Of a stretch of DNA of 38,105 nucleotides, positions 31,693-38,105 are shown piece after piece. The stretch covers positions 1 to 38,105 of the forward strand of contig JAHECO010000037.1 in the NCBI GenBank assembly GCA_024641705.1, read 5' to 3'. The notes under the pieces were generated by a model, which did no database searches, was not told the DNA's origin, and saw only the letters and a program-made list of their open reading frames with translations. Positions within the stretch are counted from its first letter, which is position 1. Each line of letters starts with the position of its first letter. The position numbers and the translations under genes are program-made. This stretch comes from Candidatus Kryptoniota bacterium (GTDB lineage: Bacteria; Bacteroidota; Ignavibacteria; Kryptoniales; JAKASW01).

Positions 31693-32834
31693 GCGGAATT
31701 GTGAAGACACCGGCCCGGACCGGCGGACGCGTCAACCTGCTCGGCAAATCCGAGCAAGAGCTGAAGGATTTCTTCGGTGAAATCGGCGAAGCACCGTACA
31801 GGGGGAAGCAGATGTTCGGGTGGATTTACAAGAAGCATATCGAGGATTTTACTGCGATCACCGGCTTCACAAAATCGCTGCGCGCGAGGCTGGATGAAAT
31901 TGCCGAAATAAAATATCCGGACGTCGTCAACGTTGAGGAATCAGGATCCGATGGTACTTTGAAGTTCCTCCTCCAGCTCGCCGACGGGAACAAGATCGAG
32001 ACGGTACTGATCCCGAGGGAGAAGTCGCCCGAGGATGAGGGCTCATTGCGGGAGACTGTGTGCGTCTCCACGCAGGTCGGATGTCCGCTCGACTGCAAGT
32101 TCTGCGCGACGGGGGCGATGAAGTACACGCGGAACCTTACGCCGGGTGAAATTATCTCCCAGGTGTTCATCGCACAGAGGTATGCAAGGAAACGCATTAC
32201 AAACGTCGTCTTCATGGGTATGGGAGAGCCGCTGCTCAATCATGAAGCGGTCACCGGAACCATAAAGATCCTGACGGACGACAATTCCGTCAACATACGG
32301 GCGAAGGCCATTACCGTCTCCACGGCGGGAATAGCCGACAAGATTCCGGTGATCGCCAGGGAGCCCGTCAAATTCAGGCTGGCAATCTCGCTCCACAGCC
32401 TCGACGACGATGTCAGGACATTGCTGATGCCGATAAACAAGAAGAACGGCCTCGCGAAGCTTCTCCCGGCCGTAAAGGAATTCCACAGGCTAAGGCATGA
32501 CAGGATTACTTTCGAATACATTCTCTTTGATGGTCTGAACGATACAGAATCGGATCTCGCACGGCTGGTGAAATTGTCGCGTGAGATCCCGCTTAAGATA
32601 AATCTGTTGCGCTACCATCCGCTGGATCATCTCGGTAGACTCGGTCTCGAGGTCGATCCAGTGGCGCTTAAACTCAAGCCGAGCAACCGCACGGAGGAAT
32701 TCGCCGACAGGCTCCGCGAGAACGGGGTTACGGTCTTCGTCCGGTCAAATTCCGGTGAGGACATAGACGGTGCGTGCGGACAGCTCGCTGCGAGAAACGT
32801 AAAGAAGAACAAAAAATCTACGGTGAATCAATGA
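31689..32834 (+). CDS. rlmN: Dual-specificity 23S rRNA/tRNA adenine-C2 methyltransferase
   Basis: A 381-residue radical-SAM methyltransferase that methylates C2 of A2503 in 23S rRNA and often A37 of tRNAs. The N-terminal helical domain begins NLLGKSEQELKDFFGEIGE and contains YRGKQMFGWIYKK. The CxxxCxxC motif is in STQVGCPLDCKFCATG. It then shows VVFMGMGEPLLNHEAV, ITVSTAGIADKIP and LAISLHSLDDDVRTLLMPIN. The second catalytic Cys lies in the late GEDIDGACGQL. The start is GTG at 31689, with GAGG about 8 bases upstream, overlapping the preceding stop. A lysine-rich tail follows the core and its stop overlaps the adk start. Confidence 0.96.
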   Translation: MSGIVKTPARTGGRVNLLGKSEQELKDFFGEIGEAPYRGKQMFGWIYKKHIEDFTAITGFTKSLRARLDEIAEIKYPDVVNVEESGSDGTLKFLLQLADGNKIETVLIPREKSPEDEGSLRETVCVSTQVGCPLDCKFCATGAMKYTRNLTPGEIISQVFIAQRYARKRITNVVFMGMGEPLLNHEAVTGTIKILTDDNSVNIRAKAITVSTAGIADKIPVIAREPVKFRLAISLHSLDDDVRTLLMPINKKNGLAKLLPAVKEFHRLRHDRITFEYILFDGLNDTESDLARLVKLSREIPLKINLLRYHPLDHLGRLGLEVDPVALKLKPSNRTEEFADRLRENGVTVFVRSNSGEDIDGACGQLAARNVKKNKKSTVNQ

Positions 32835-33469
32835 GAATCATTCTATTCGGCCCTCCCGGAGTCGGGAAAGGAACACAGGCAAAGATCCTATCAGGTGAAC
32901 TCGGTATAGTACATATCGCTTCGGGCGATATACTAAGAGCGGCCATATCCAACGGCACGGAGCTCGGGAAGAAAGCAAAGACTTATATGGACAAAGGGGA
33001 ACTCGTACCGGATGACGTCGTGATCGGGATTATACAGGAAAGGTTGAAAGAGGATGATGCCCGCAAAGGGTTTATCCTCGACGGCTTCCCGCGTACACTT
33101 GCGCAGGCGGAAGCGCTCGACAAGGTGTTTGAAAAATCCGGTATCAAGGTCGACAGGGTCGTTAGCATGGAAGTCGACAGAGAAATGCTTCTGAGAAGAC
33201 TTACGTCGCGGCGTGTGTGCAGGAACTGCGGCTCGATATTCAATCTGTCCATCGACAGGATAGAGGGATCGAAGTGCCCGAAATGCGGCGGTGAATTATA
33301 CCAGAGGGACGACGACAAGGAAGAGACGATCATGAGGAGATTCGACGTTTACACCAAACAGACACAGCCGGTCAAAGAATACTACTCACAGAAGAAATTA
33401 CTTGTTGAAGTTGACGGTATTGGTGAAATTAGGGACGTTACGAGTCGCCTGAATAAGGCCTTGAAATAG
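32831..33469 (+). CDS. adk: Adenylate kinase, zinc-lid type
   Basis: A 212-residue enzyme that interconverts ATP + AMP and 2 ADP in the cytoplasm. The P-loop GPPGVGKGTQ is at 7-16, the AMP-binding HIASGDILRAAI at 29-39 and GFILDGFPRTLAQAEAL at 80-96. The long lid (about 125-165) carries four cysteines, Cys130, Cys133, Cys149 and Cys152, that should bind zinc. The RRFDVYTKQTQPVKEYY segment follows. The ATG overlaps the rlmN stop (ATGA). This placement, away from secY and ribosomal genes, is less usual for adk. It closes the operon. Confidence 0.97.
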   Translation: MRIILFGPPGVGKGTQAKILSGELGIVHIASGDILRAAISNGTELGKKAKTYMDKGELVPDDVVIGIIQERLKEDDARKGFILDGFPRTLAQAEALDKVFEKSGIKVDRVVSMEVDREMLLRRLTSRRVCRNCGSIFNLSIDRIEGSKCPKCGGELYQRDDDKEETIMRRFDVYTKQTQPVKEYYSQKKLLVEVDGIGEIRDVTSRLNKALK

Positions 33470-33529
33470 CGATTTTGCCCAGGCTCGCGTTGATTTAGGG
33501 CACATTGGCTCTCCGTAAGGAGGACTAAA

Positions 33530-33553
33530 TTGTTCAGAAAAATCAGGAGGTAA
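33530..33553 (+). promoter_or_regulatory. possible seven-codon leader ORF with its own ribosome site
   Basis: AAGGAGG (33518-33524 region), a six-base gap and TTG at 33530 would start the peptide MFRKIRR, ending at TAA (33551-33553) one base before the next gene's ATG. The last codons AGG AGG are also the Shine-Dalgarno site of the following gene. Ribosomes on the leader would cover that site. It may instead be a duplicated ribosome site with no translation. Confidence 0.35.
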
Positions 33554-33554
33554 G

Positions 33555-34499
33555 ATGCGAAAGGCAGTTTCCGCAACTTTGGTTGTCCTTGCACTCGCGG
33601 GCTTTGCGCGTGCTCAGGATCTGTCTAGCACTCTATCGAAGGTGGGTTCGCAATACGGCCAAGCATATGTAGCTCCGGCGGTGGATGCTTTTGGGATGGA
33701 CTTGAATTCAGGTCTCTTTCACGGTGCAAGCATGAGCGGTCTTCTTCCGCTCGGACTGCACGTGTACGTGGGCGTGCAGATCAGCGGAGCGCTAATCCAG
33801 GGCTCCGAAAAGTCGTTCAATCTGAGTTATCTGGACACCCTGAACGGGCAGCCAGCGAATTTTGTTGTGACAAATGCGCCGACAATCTACGGCAACAAGG
33901 ATAGAGGGACCGTTGTCATAACACCGACAAACACCGCCTTGCCTCAGCAAACCGATTCCACCATTGGCGGGCTGATCAGCACGAGTATCGTTCCGGTGCC
34001 GATACCGCAGATCGGGCTGGGCAGTTTGTTCGGCACGGACGTTCTAGTTCGGTTCCTCCCGCAGGTCAAGATATCGGATTACGGTAAGGTGCAGCTCTTT
34101 GGGATAGCAGTGAGGCACAGCATAAGTCAGTACATTCCTCTCGTCCCAATCGATATCGCGGTGCAGCTCGGATTTCAGAATCTCTCGGTGACTGATACTT
34201 CGGGCGGCGATTTGATGAAAGCGTCGACGTTCGCGGCGAACCTGGAGATAAGCAAGACTTTCCTGATGCTGACTCTCTACGGCGGCCTGCAGGTAGAAAG
34301 TTCATCTGTCGACGTCAGTTACACCTATAACCCCGGCCAGAGCCTCCCGTCGGTCCCGGTCTCCTTTTCGCTGAAAGGGAAGAACAAGTTCCGAGCGCTG
34401 GCTGGTTTGAGCTTCAGCCTTGGCCCTGTATTGATAAACGGGGATTACAGTTTCGGATCGATGAGTGCCGCTACACTGGGTATCGGGATAGCGATTTAG
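33555..34499 (+). CDS. Exported protein, probable outer-membrane beta-barrel (DUF6588-like)
   Basis: A 314-residue protein. The start ATG has a perfect AGGAGG 4 bases upstream, and a signal peptide follows (MRKAVSATLVVLALAGFARA). The mature chain alternates polar and hydrophobic residues in short strands rich in Gly, Ser, Thr and aromatics. Examples are LFHGASMSGLLPLGLHVYVG, LMLTLYGGLQVESSSVDVSY and FRALAGLSFSLGPVLINGDY. It ends in a strand (ATLGIGIAI), as outer-membrane barrels often do. It resembles Bacteroidota proteins of the DUF6588 type, but I am not certain of the family. A strong terminator follows, so it is probably a single-gene unit with its own leader. The function is unknown. Confidence 0.75.
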   Translation: MRKAVSATLVVLALAGFARAQDLSSTLSKVGSQYGQAYVAPAVDAFGMDLNSGLFHGASMSGLLPLGLHVYVGVQISGALIQGSEKSFNLSYLDTLNGQPANFVVTNAPTIYGNKDRGTVVITPTNTALPQQTDSTIGGLISTSIVPVPIPQIGLGSLFGTDVLVRFLPQVKISDYGKVQLFGIAVRHSISQYIPLVPIDIAVQLGFQNLSVTDTSGGDLMKASTFAANLEISKTFLMLTLYGGLQVESSSVDVSYTYNPGQSLPSVPVSFSLKGKNKFRALAGLSFSLGPVLINGDYSFGSMSAATLGIGIAI

Positions 34500-34547
34500 T
34501 CGCGTCGATCAGGCGCTGCTCCTTATCGCGCCGACCTTTTCTTTTTC

Positions 34548-34582
34548 GGGGCTGTCAAGGCAGAACCTTGCAGCCCTTTTTT
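34548..34582 (+). terminator. rho-independent terminator
   Basis: GGGCTG-T-CAAGG pairs with CCTTG-CAGCCC around the loop CAGAA, with one bulged T, and is followed at once by six T residues and an AT-rich tail. It lies 49 bases after the stop of the beta-barrel gene and just before the subtilase promoter. This is the clearest terminator in the window. Confidence 0.92.
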
Positions 34583-34587
34583 ATTTG

Positions 34588-34616
34588 TTGAAAGACATGC
34601 CCGACGGATTTAGATT
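34588..34616 (+). promoter_or_regulatory. promoter of the subtilase gene
   Basis: TTGAAA (34588-34593), a 17-base spacer and TAGATT (34611-34616) match the consensus at five and four of six positions. The site sits between the terminator and the ribosome site AAGGAG at 34627-34632. Confidence 0.6.
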
Positions 34617-34639
34617 CAAGCGTCATAAGGAGTAGGACA

Positions 34640-37570
34640 TTGAGATCAAAATTCTTTTCCTTGAATGCTTTTGCCTGTGCTGCGGTCGTCTTCCTGGTTT
34701 CCGTGAGCGCAATTAATGCCTACGCCTCGACGCAATCGGTCGCGGGCGGGGCAAGGCTATACAAGGGGCAGTCGGCCATCGACGCGAACAAGCTCGCTCT
34801 TCCCGGCGTGGTCGTCGTGAAGTTCAAGGCAGGTGTCGTTCCATCGATCCAGGATCTCTTTCAAGTCCCGGGGCTGCAGAAGCAGATCGTGACCGAGGCG
34901 AACCCGACGCGGATGGAGCCTCTTCTCCAGAGATTGCAGGTCAGGCAGGATAAGGCCTCCGCAATCCTCAACGGCATTTACATCGTGCACTATACGAATC
35001 CCGTGACGCCTGCCCTTATGGCGAGATCACTTCGTGATAACCCGGCGGTAGAGTACGTGGAACCGCATTATATATACAAAGTCAGCGACGTCAATTTCAC
35101 TCCGAACGACTCGCTGATCTCCGAGCAGTACGCTCTTTCAAAGATTCAAGCCTTTCAGGCATGGAACATGACTGAAGGAGATTCAAGTGTGGTCGTCGGG
35201 ATTGTCGATACGGGAGTCAACTGGATGCATCCCGATCTCTATGGCAACATCTGGCACAACCCGAACTGGCGGATCGATACCCAGTATCCGGGGGATTCCA
35301 TCGGCTGGGATTTCGGCGGTAACGGGACGGGGAATCAAGTCGCGACTCCGGACAACGATCCCAGGGAAGATTTTCCGCCGCCCTACGAACACGGTACTCA
35401 CGTCGCCGGTATCGTCGCGGCAGTCGCGAACAACACGATCGGTGTCGCGGGTGTTGCACCGCGCTGCAAGATCATGGCAGTCAAAGTATCGGAAGCGGAT
35501 GCGACAGATCCCAGTACGGGTGATCCCTATGTTGTCTACGGTTTCGAGGGAATAATCTATGCCGCCAACCACGGTGCCAGGGTGATAAACTGCAGCTGGG
35601 GGGGTGTCGGATATTCCCAGTACGAGCAGGACGTCATCGATTATGCGACGGCGGAAGGAGCGCTCGTAGTGGCCGCAGCCGGGAACGACGGTTCGACAGA
35701 GTACCAGACTCCCGCTTACTACGACAACGTCCTTTCTGTAGCCGCCACGGACTCAGGCGACCTTGCCACATACTTCACCAATTACAGTTACAATGTTTCT
35801 GTATCGGCCCCCGGTCTCGGGATCTGGTCGACTTACGGTACCGACACCTACGCACAGCTTAGCGGCACTTCGATGGCTTCACCGTGTGCCGCCGGGGTCG
35901 CTGCGCTCGTGGCAAGTCAACATCCGGACTATACGCCTCAGCAAATCCTTGAACAGGTACGCGTGAGCGCGGATAACATTGATGATCTCAACCCCAGCAA
36001 GGCCTACATGCTGGGCTTCGGCAGGGTGAATGCATACAGAGCACTGACGGTTAATTCCCCGGCGGTTATGCTCAACGATGTCACGCTCAGCGACTCCGTG
36101 GGTGGGAACAACGACGGGGCGTTCACCGATGGCGAGACCGTGCGTGTGCTCGGTACGGCTACCGATTGGCTTGCCCCCACCTCGAACTTACAGCTGAAGC
36201 TTACCACGATGGATCCCTATGTCACAATCGTGAACAGCAGTATCCAGGCCGGGGCTCTTCAGACTAAGGGCACCTATGACATGGGGAAGAACCCGCTCAG
36301 CTTTAAGGTGAACGCCGATGCTCCCGCCGGCCATGTTTCGATTTTCATGATCGAAATAACCGACGGAAGTTATAGTGATTACAAGGAATTTGATGCCCTC
36401 CTCAACCCGACGTTCAGGGCGTTGAAGATAAACAACATCGCCACGTCCGTCACGGCGAAAGGGAATATCGGTTACAACGACTACCCCAACAATACTCAGG
36501 GTAACGGCTTCATCTATCTACCCGACGACGACAGCATACTTTTCGAAGGAGCTTTCATGGCGGGGACATCTGCGGAGCGCGTCGTGGATGTGGCCAGGGA
36601 TTCCACCCCGACCGCCGCAGAGGAAGACAATGATTTCAGGCCCGTCGGGATGGTTAGCGTCCAAGCGCCGGGCGCGACGGCCGACCAAGAGGCGGTCCTG
36701 GTTTTCAACGACAGCAATGCCACGTCGAACCGGGTCGGCATACAGGTGACGCTCCACACGTATGCCTACCACCGGGATTCGACGGACAACTTCGTACTGC
36801 TGAGGTATAAGATCCACAACCTTAACCAGACTAAGATTAACAACTTCTTTGCGGGGTTGTTCCTCGACTGGGATATCGGTCCGAACGGCCAGAACAATGT
36901 CGCCTCTTTCGACAGCGTGTACCAGCTTGGCTACGCTTATAATACGACGAGAGCTCCGAAGACATTTGCCGGCTGCGCATTGATAAGCGGGGCCTCTGTT
37001 AATTACATGGCGATAGACAACGCCGCGGCCAACGGGATATACAACGGTTTCTCAAGATTGTATAAGTGGGAAGCACTCTCCGGCGGAACCTCCAATAACT
37101 ATGCGGGGCCGAGCGACATTTCAATGGTGGTCTCCGGCGGTCCCGTGACAATCGCCCCAGGATCGGACACGCTGCTTGCATTCATTCTGGCGGCGGGGGA
37201 CACACTTCAGGATCTGGAACAGGCAGTGACGGCTGCGAGAGCCCTGAACATTGAATTGGGCGGAGTAAGCGAGCCACCTCTGAATCTGCCGACGCTCGCG
37301 GAGCTCTACCAGAATTATCCGAACCCGTTCAATCCGACTTCCGTGGTTTCGTTCGCTCTGAAGGCACAGTCGAGGGTGACCATCGATGTGTATGACGTGA
37401 TCGGTCAGAAGGTGAGGACTCTTGTGGACCGAAGTTACTCGGCCGGCGGCCCGTATTATGCCTCGCTTTCCAGCAAAGGACTATCGAGCGGTGTTTACTT
37501 CGTGAGGCTTATCGCGACTTCCGGTAGTCAGAGTTATATCCAGACAAGGAAGGTTATGATCCTCAAGTAA
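34640..37570 (+). CDS. T9SS-exported subtilisin-like serine protease (S8)
   Basis: A 976-residue secreted protease. The start is TTG at 34640 with AAGGAG at 7-base spacing. A signal peptide ends near residue 29, and an inhibitor-type propeptide (about 55-148) carries VVVKFKAGVVP and the NPAVEYVEPHYIY end typical of fervidolysin-like prodomains. The S8 domain (about 160-470) has the full triad: Asp190 (GIVDTG), His251 (HGTHVAG) and Ser411 (GTSMASP), with oxyanion Asn349. A long beta-rich region follows (about 475-885). The last 90 residues are a type A T9SS sorting domain, starting LYQNYPNPFNPTS and ending in basic TRKVMILK. This implies passage by the Sec and type IX routes and release or anchoring at the cell surface. 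It has its own promoter. Confidence 0.95.
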   Translation: MRSKFFSLNAFACAAVVFLVSVSAINAYASTQSVAGGARLYKGQSAIDANKLALPGVVVVKFKAGVVPSIQDLFQVPGLQKQIVTEANPTRMEPLLQRLQVRQDKASAILNGIYIVHYTNPVTPALMARSLRDNPAVEYVEPHYIYKVSDVNFTPNDSLISEQYALSKIQAFQAWNMTEGDSSVVVGIVDTGVNWMHPDLYGNIWHNPNWRIDTQYPGDSIGWDFGGNGTGNQVATPDNDPREDFPPPYEHGTHVAGIVAAVANNTIGVAGVAPRCKIMAVKVSEADATDPSTGDPYVVYGFEGIIYAANHGARVINCSWGGVGYSQYEQDVIDYATAEGALVVAAAGNDGSTEYQTPAYYDNVLSVAATDSGDLATYFTNYSYNVSVSAPGLGIWSTYGTDTYAQLSGTSMASPCAAGVAALVASQHPDYTPQQILEQVRVSADNIDDLNPSKAYMLGFGRVNAYRALTVNSPAVMLNDVTLSDSVGGNNDGAFTDGETVRVLGTATDWLAPTSNLQLKLTTMDPYVTIVNSSIQAGALQTKGTYDMGKNPLSFKVNADAPAGHVSIFMIEITDGSYSDYKEFDALLNPTFRALKINNIATSVTAKGNIGYNDYPNNTQGNGFIYLPDDDSILFEGAFMAGTSAERVVDVARDSTPTAAEEDNDFRPVGMVSVQAPGATADQEAVLVFNDSNATSNRVGIQVTLHTYAYHRDSTDNFVLLRYKIHNLNQTKINNFFAGLFLDWDIGPNGQNNVASFDSVYQLGYAYNTTRAPKTFAGCALISGASVNYMAIDNAAANGIYNGFSRLYKWEALSGGTSNNYAGPSDISMVVSGGPVTIAPGSDTLLAFILAAGDTLQDLEQAVTAARALNIELGGVSEPPLNLPTLAELYQNYPNPFNPTSVVSFALKAQSRVTIDVYDVIGQKVRTLVDRSYSAGGPYYASLSSKGLSSGVYFVRLIATSGSQSYIQTRKVMILK

Positions 37571-37573
37571 GGG

Positions 37574-38047
37574 TCACCGTCGGTATTCAGCCCCGAGGAA
37601 ATTCTTCAGCTCGTCGAAGCCGTCGAATATCCTCTCGGCGCAGCCGATTACCCAGCTCGGGATGTCGGGTACAACCATCCCCCTTATGAGATAGACCGGC
37701 TTGCCGGTCAGTGCGGCAATCGTAAGTTCCCCTTTGGTGCCCGCGCCGCGCTGAGCGCTCTCGTCGTAGTAACAGATGACATAGTCGCTGCGAAGTATTA
37801 TCTCACGCGAATCGAGCAGGACGATTTCTTTCGCTATCTGCCTGTGTTTCTCGAAGTCGTTGACCTTCGAGAGCCGAAAGTCGACGTCGGGGTAACGTGA
37901 TCCGAGGAACTCTTCGCTCGCGCGCACCGGGTTGAAAGCGTCGTGGTTCAGGTTCTTCTTCAACCAGGATTCGATCTCCGTCCGCCAGTCAGCTCCATAA
38001 TTCTCCGCGTATTCCATTCCGCCCGACAGGTAAGCCGTAAGTTTCAT
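37574..38047 (-). CDS. Nucleoside 2-deoxyribosyltransferase-like protein
   Basis: A 157-residue soluble protein with a Rossmann-like layout. It begins MKLTAYLSGGMEYAENYGADW, with the YLSGGM strand-loop seen in nucleoside 2-deoxyribosyltransferase and DUF4406-type proteins. The middle has REIILRSDYVICYYDESA, then RGAGTKGELTIAALTGKPVY, which holds the Glu expected at the NDT active site and the GKPVY strand. The family cleaves or transfers deoxyribose of nucleosides, but many members are uncharacterised, so the substrate is open. The start ATG has no strong ribosome site. Its stop lies three bases from the convergent subtilase stop. The last 58 bases of the window show nothing more. Confidence 0.8.
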   Translation of the reverse strand: MKLTAYLSGGMEYAENYGADWRTEIESWLKKNLNHDAFNPVRASEEFLGSRYPDVDFRLSKVNDFEKHRQIAKEIVLLDSREIILRSDYVICYYDESAQRGAGTKGELTIAALTGKPVYLIRGMVVPDIPSWVIGCAERIFDGFDELKNFLGAEYRR

Positions 38048-38105
38048 AGATGAAAATAGTACAAATCACCCTGAGAAATTTAGTCCTATTGAAAAATTTT
38101 GTGGG

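Overview
The window reads as chromosomal DNA from a bacterium of the Bacteroidota/Chlorobi (FCB) group, most like an Ignavibacteria-type lineage. The main clue is the large subtilase at 34640-37570, which ends in a QNYPNPFNP-type type IX secretion sorting domain. A GWxTD-family protein, a YpdA-like reductase and a Bacteroides-type inositol-phosphate synthase agree with this. Base composition is moderately GC-rich. Genes are packed in operons with ATGA-type overlaps, Shine-Dalgarno sites are common, and GTG/TTG starts are frequent. The lineage is an inference; there is no rRNA here to settle it.

Layout. 1-252 is six copies of a 42-bp tandem repeat. 385-2379 (minus) is an ABC-F ATPase. 2602-4690 (minus) is a secreted M28 glutamate-carboxypeptidase-like peptidase split by one extra base. 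4769-5291 is a non-coding mosaic of nested palindromes bounded by 12-bp inverted repeats. 5581-10604 is a TetR-MFP-RND efflux operon with a perfect 19-bp operator-like dyad in front and no outer-membrane channel gene. 10605-11129 is mostly non-coding but may encode a 48-residue membrane peptide on the minus strand. 11130-19833 is a six-gene envelope-glycan operon (GT2, GT9, GT4, GT-C membrane protein, GT4-like, YfhO-like). 20005-25024 is a tight run of nadE, rsmI, a CDP-alcohol phosphatidyltransferase, myo-inositol-1-phosphate synthase, an ECF sigma factor and a secreted toastrack-type protein.

Convergent to that run, on the minus strand, is the unit rimO, GWxTD protein, GH57 glycosidase (29716 down to 25021). 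A tRNA-Thr(CGT) gene with a near-consensus promoter diverges from rimO. Next come a YpdA-like reductase that has lost its FAD-binding N-terminal half, an ornithine-cyclodeaminase-family protein, rlmN and adk in one overlapping operon. A signal-peptide-bearing, probable outer-membrane beta-barrel protein with an unusual leader mini-ORF, a clear rho-independent terminator, the T9SS-exported subtilase and a convergent nucleoside-deoxyribosyltransferase-like gene close the window.

How the genes fit together. The adjacent CDP-alcohol transferase and inositol-phosphate synthase give a plausible route to inositol phospholipids. The GT operon would build and elongate a surface glycan. The GWxTD-GH57 pair couples an exported protein of unknown role to a probable alpha-glucan enzyme. 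The most unusual items are the tandem repeat with its 14-residue periodic reading frame, the nested-palindrome element, the truncated YpdA beside the tRNA, and the GWxTD-GH57 coupling. No defence island, CRISPR array, transposase or phage gene was seen.
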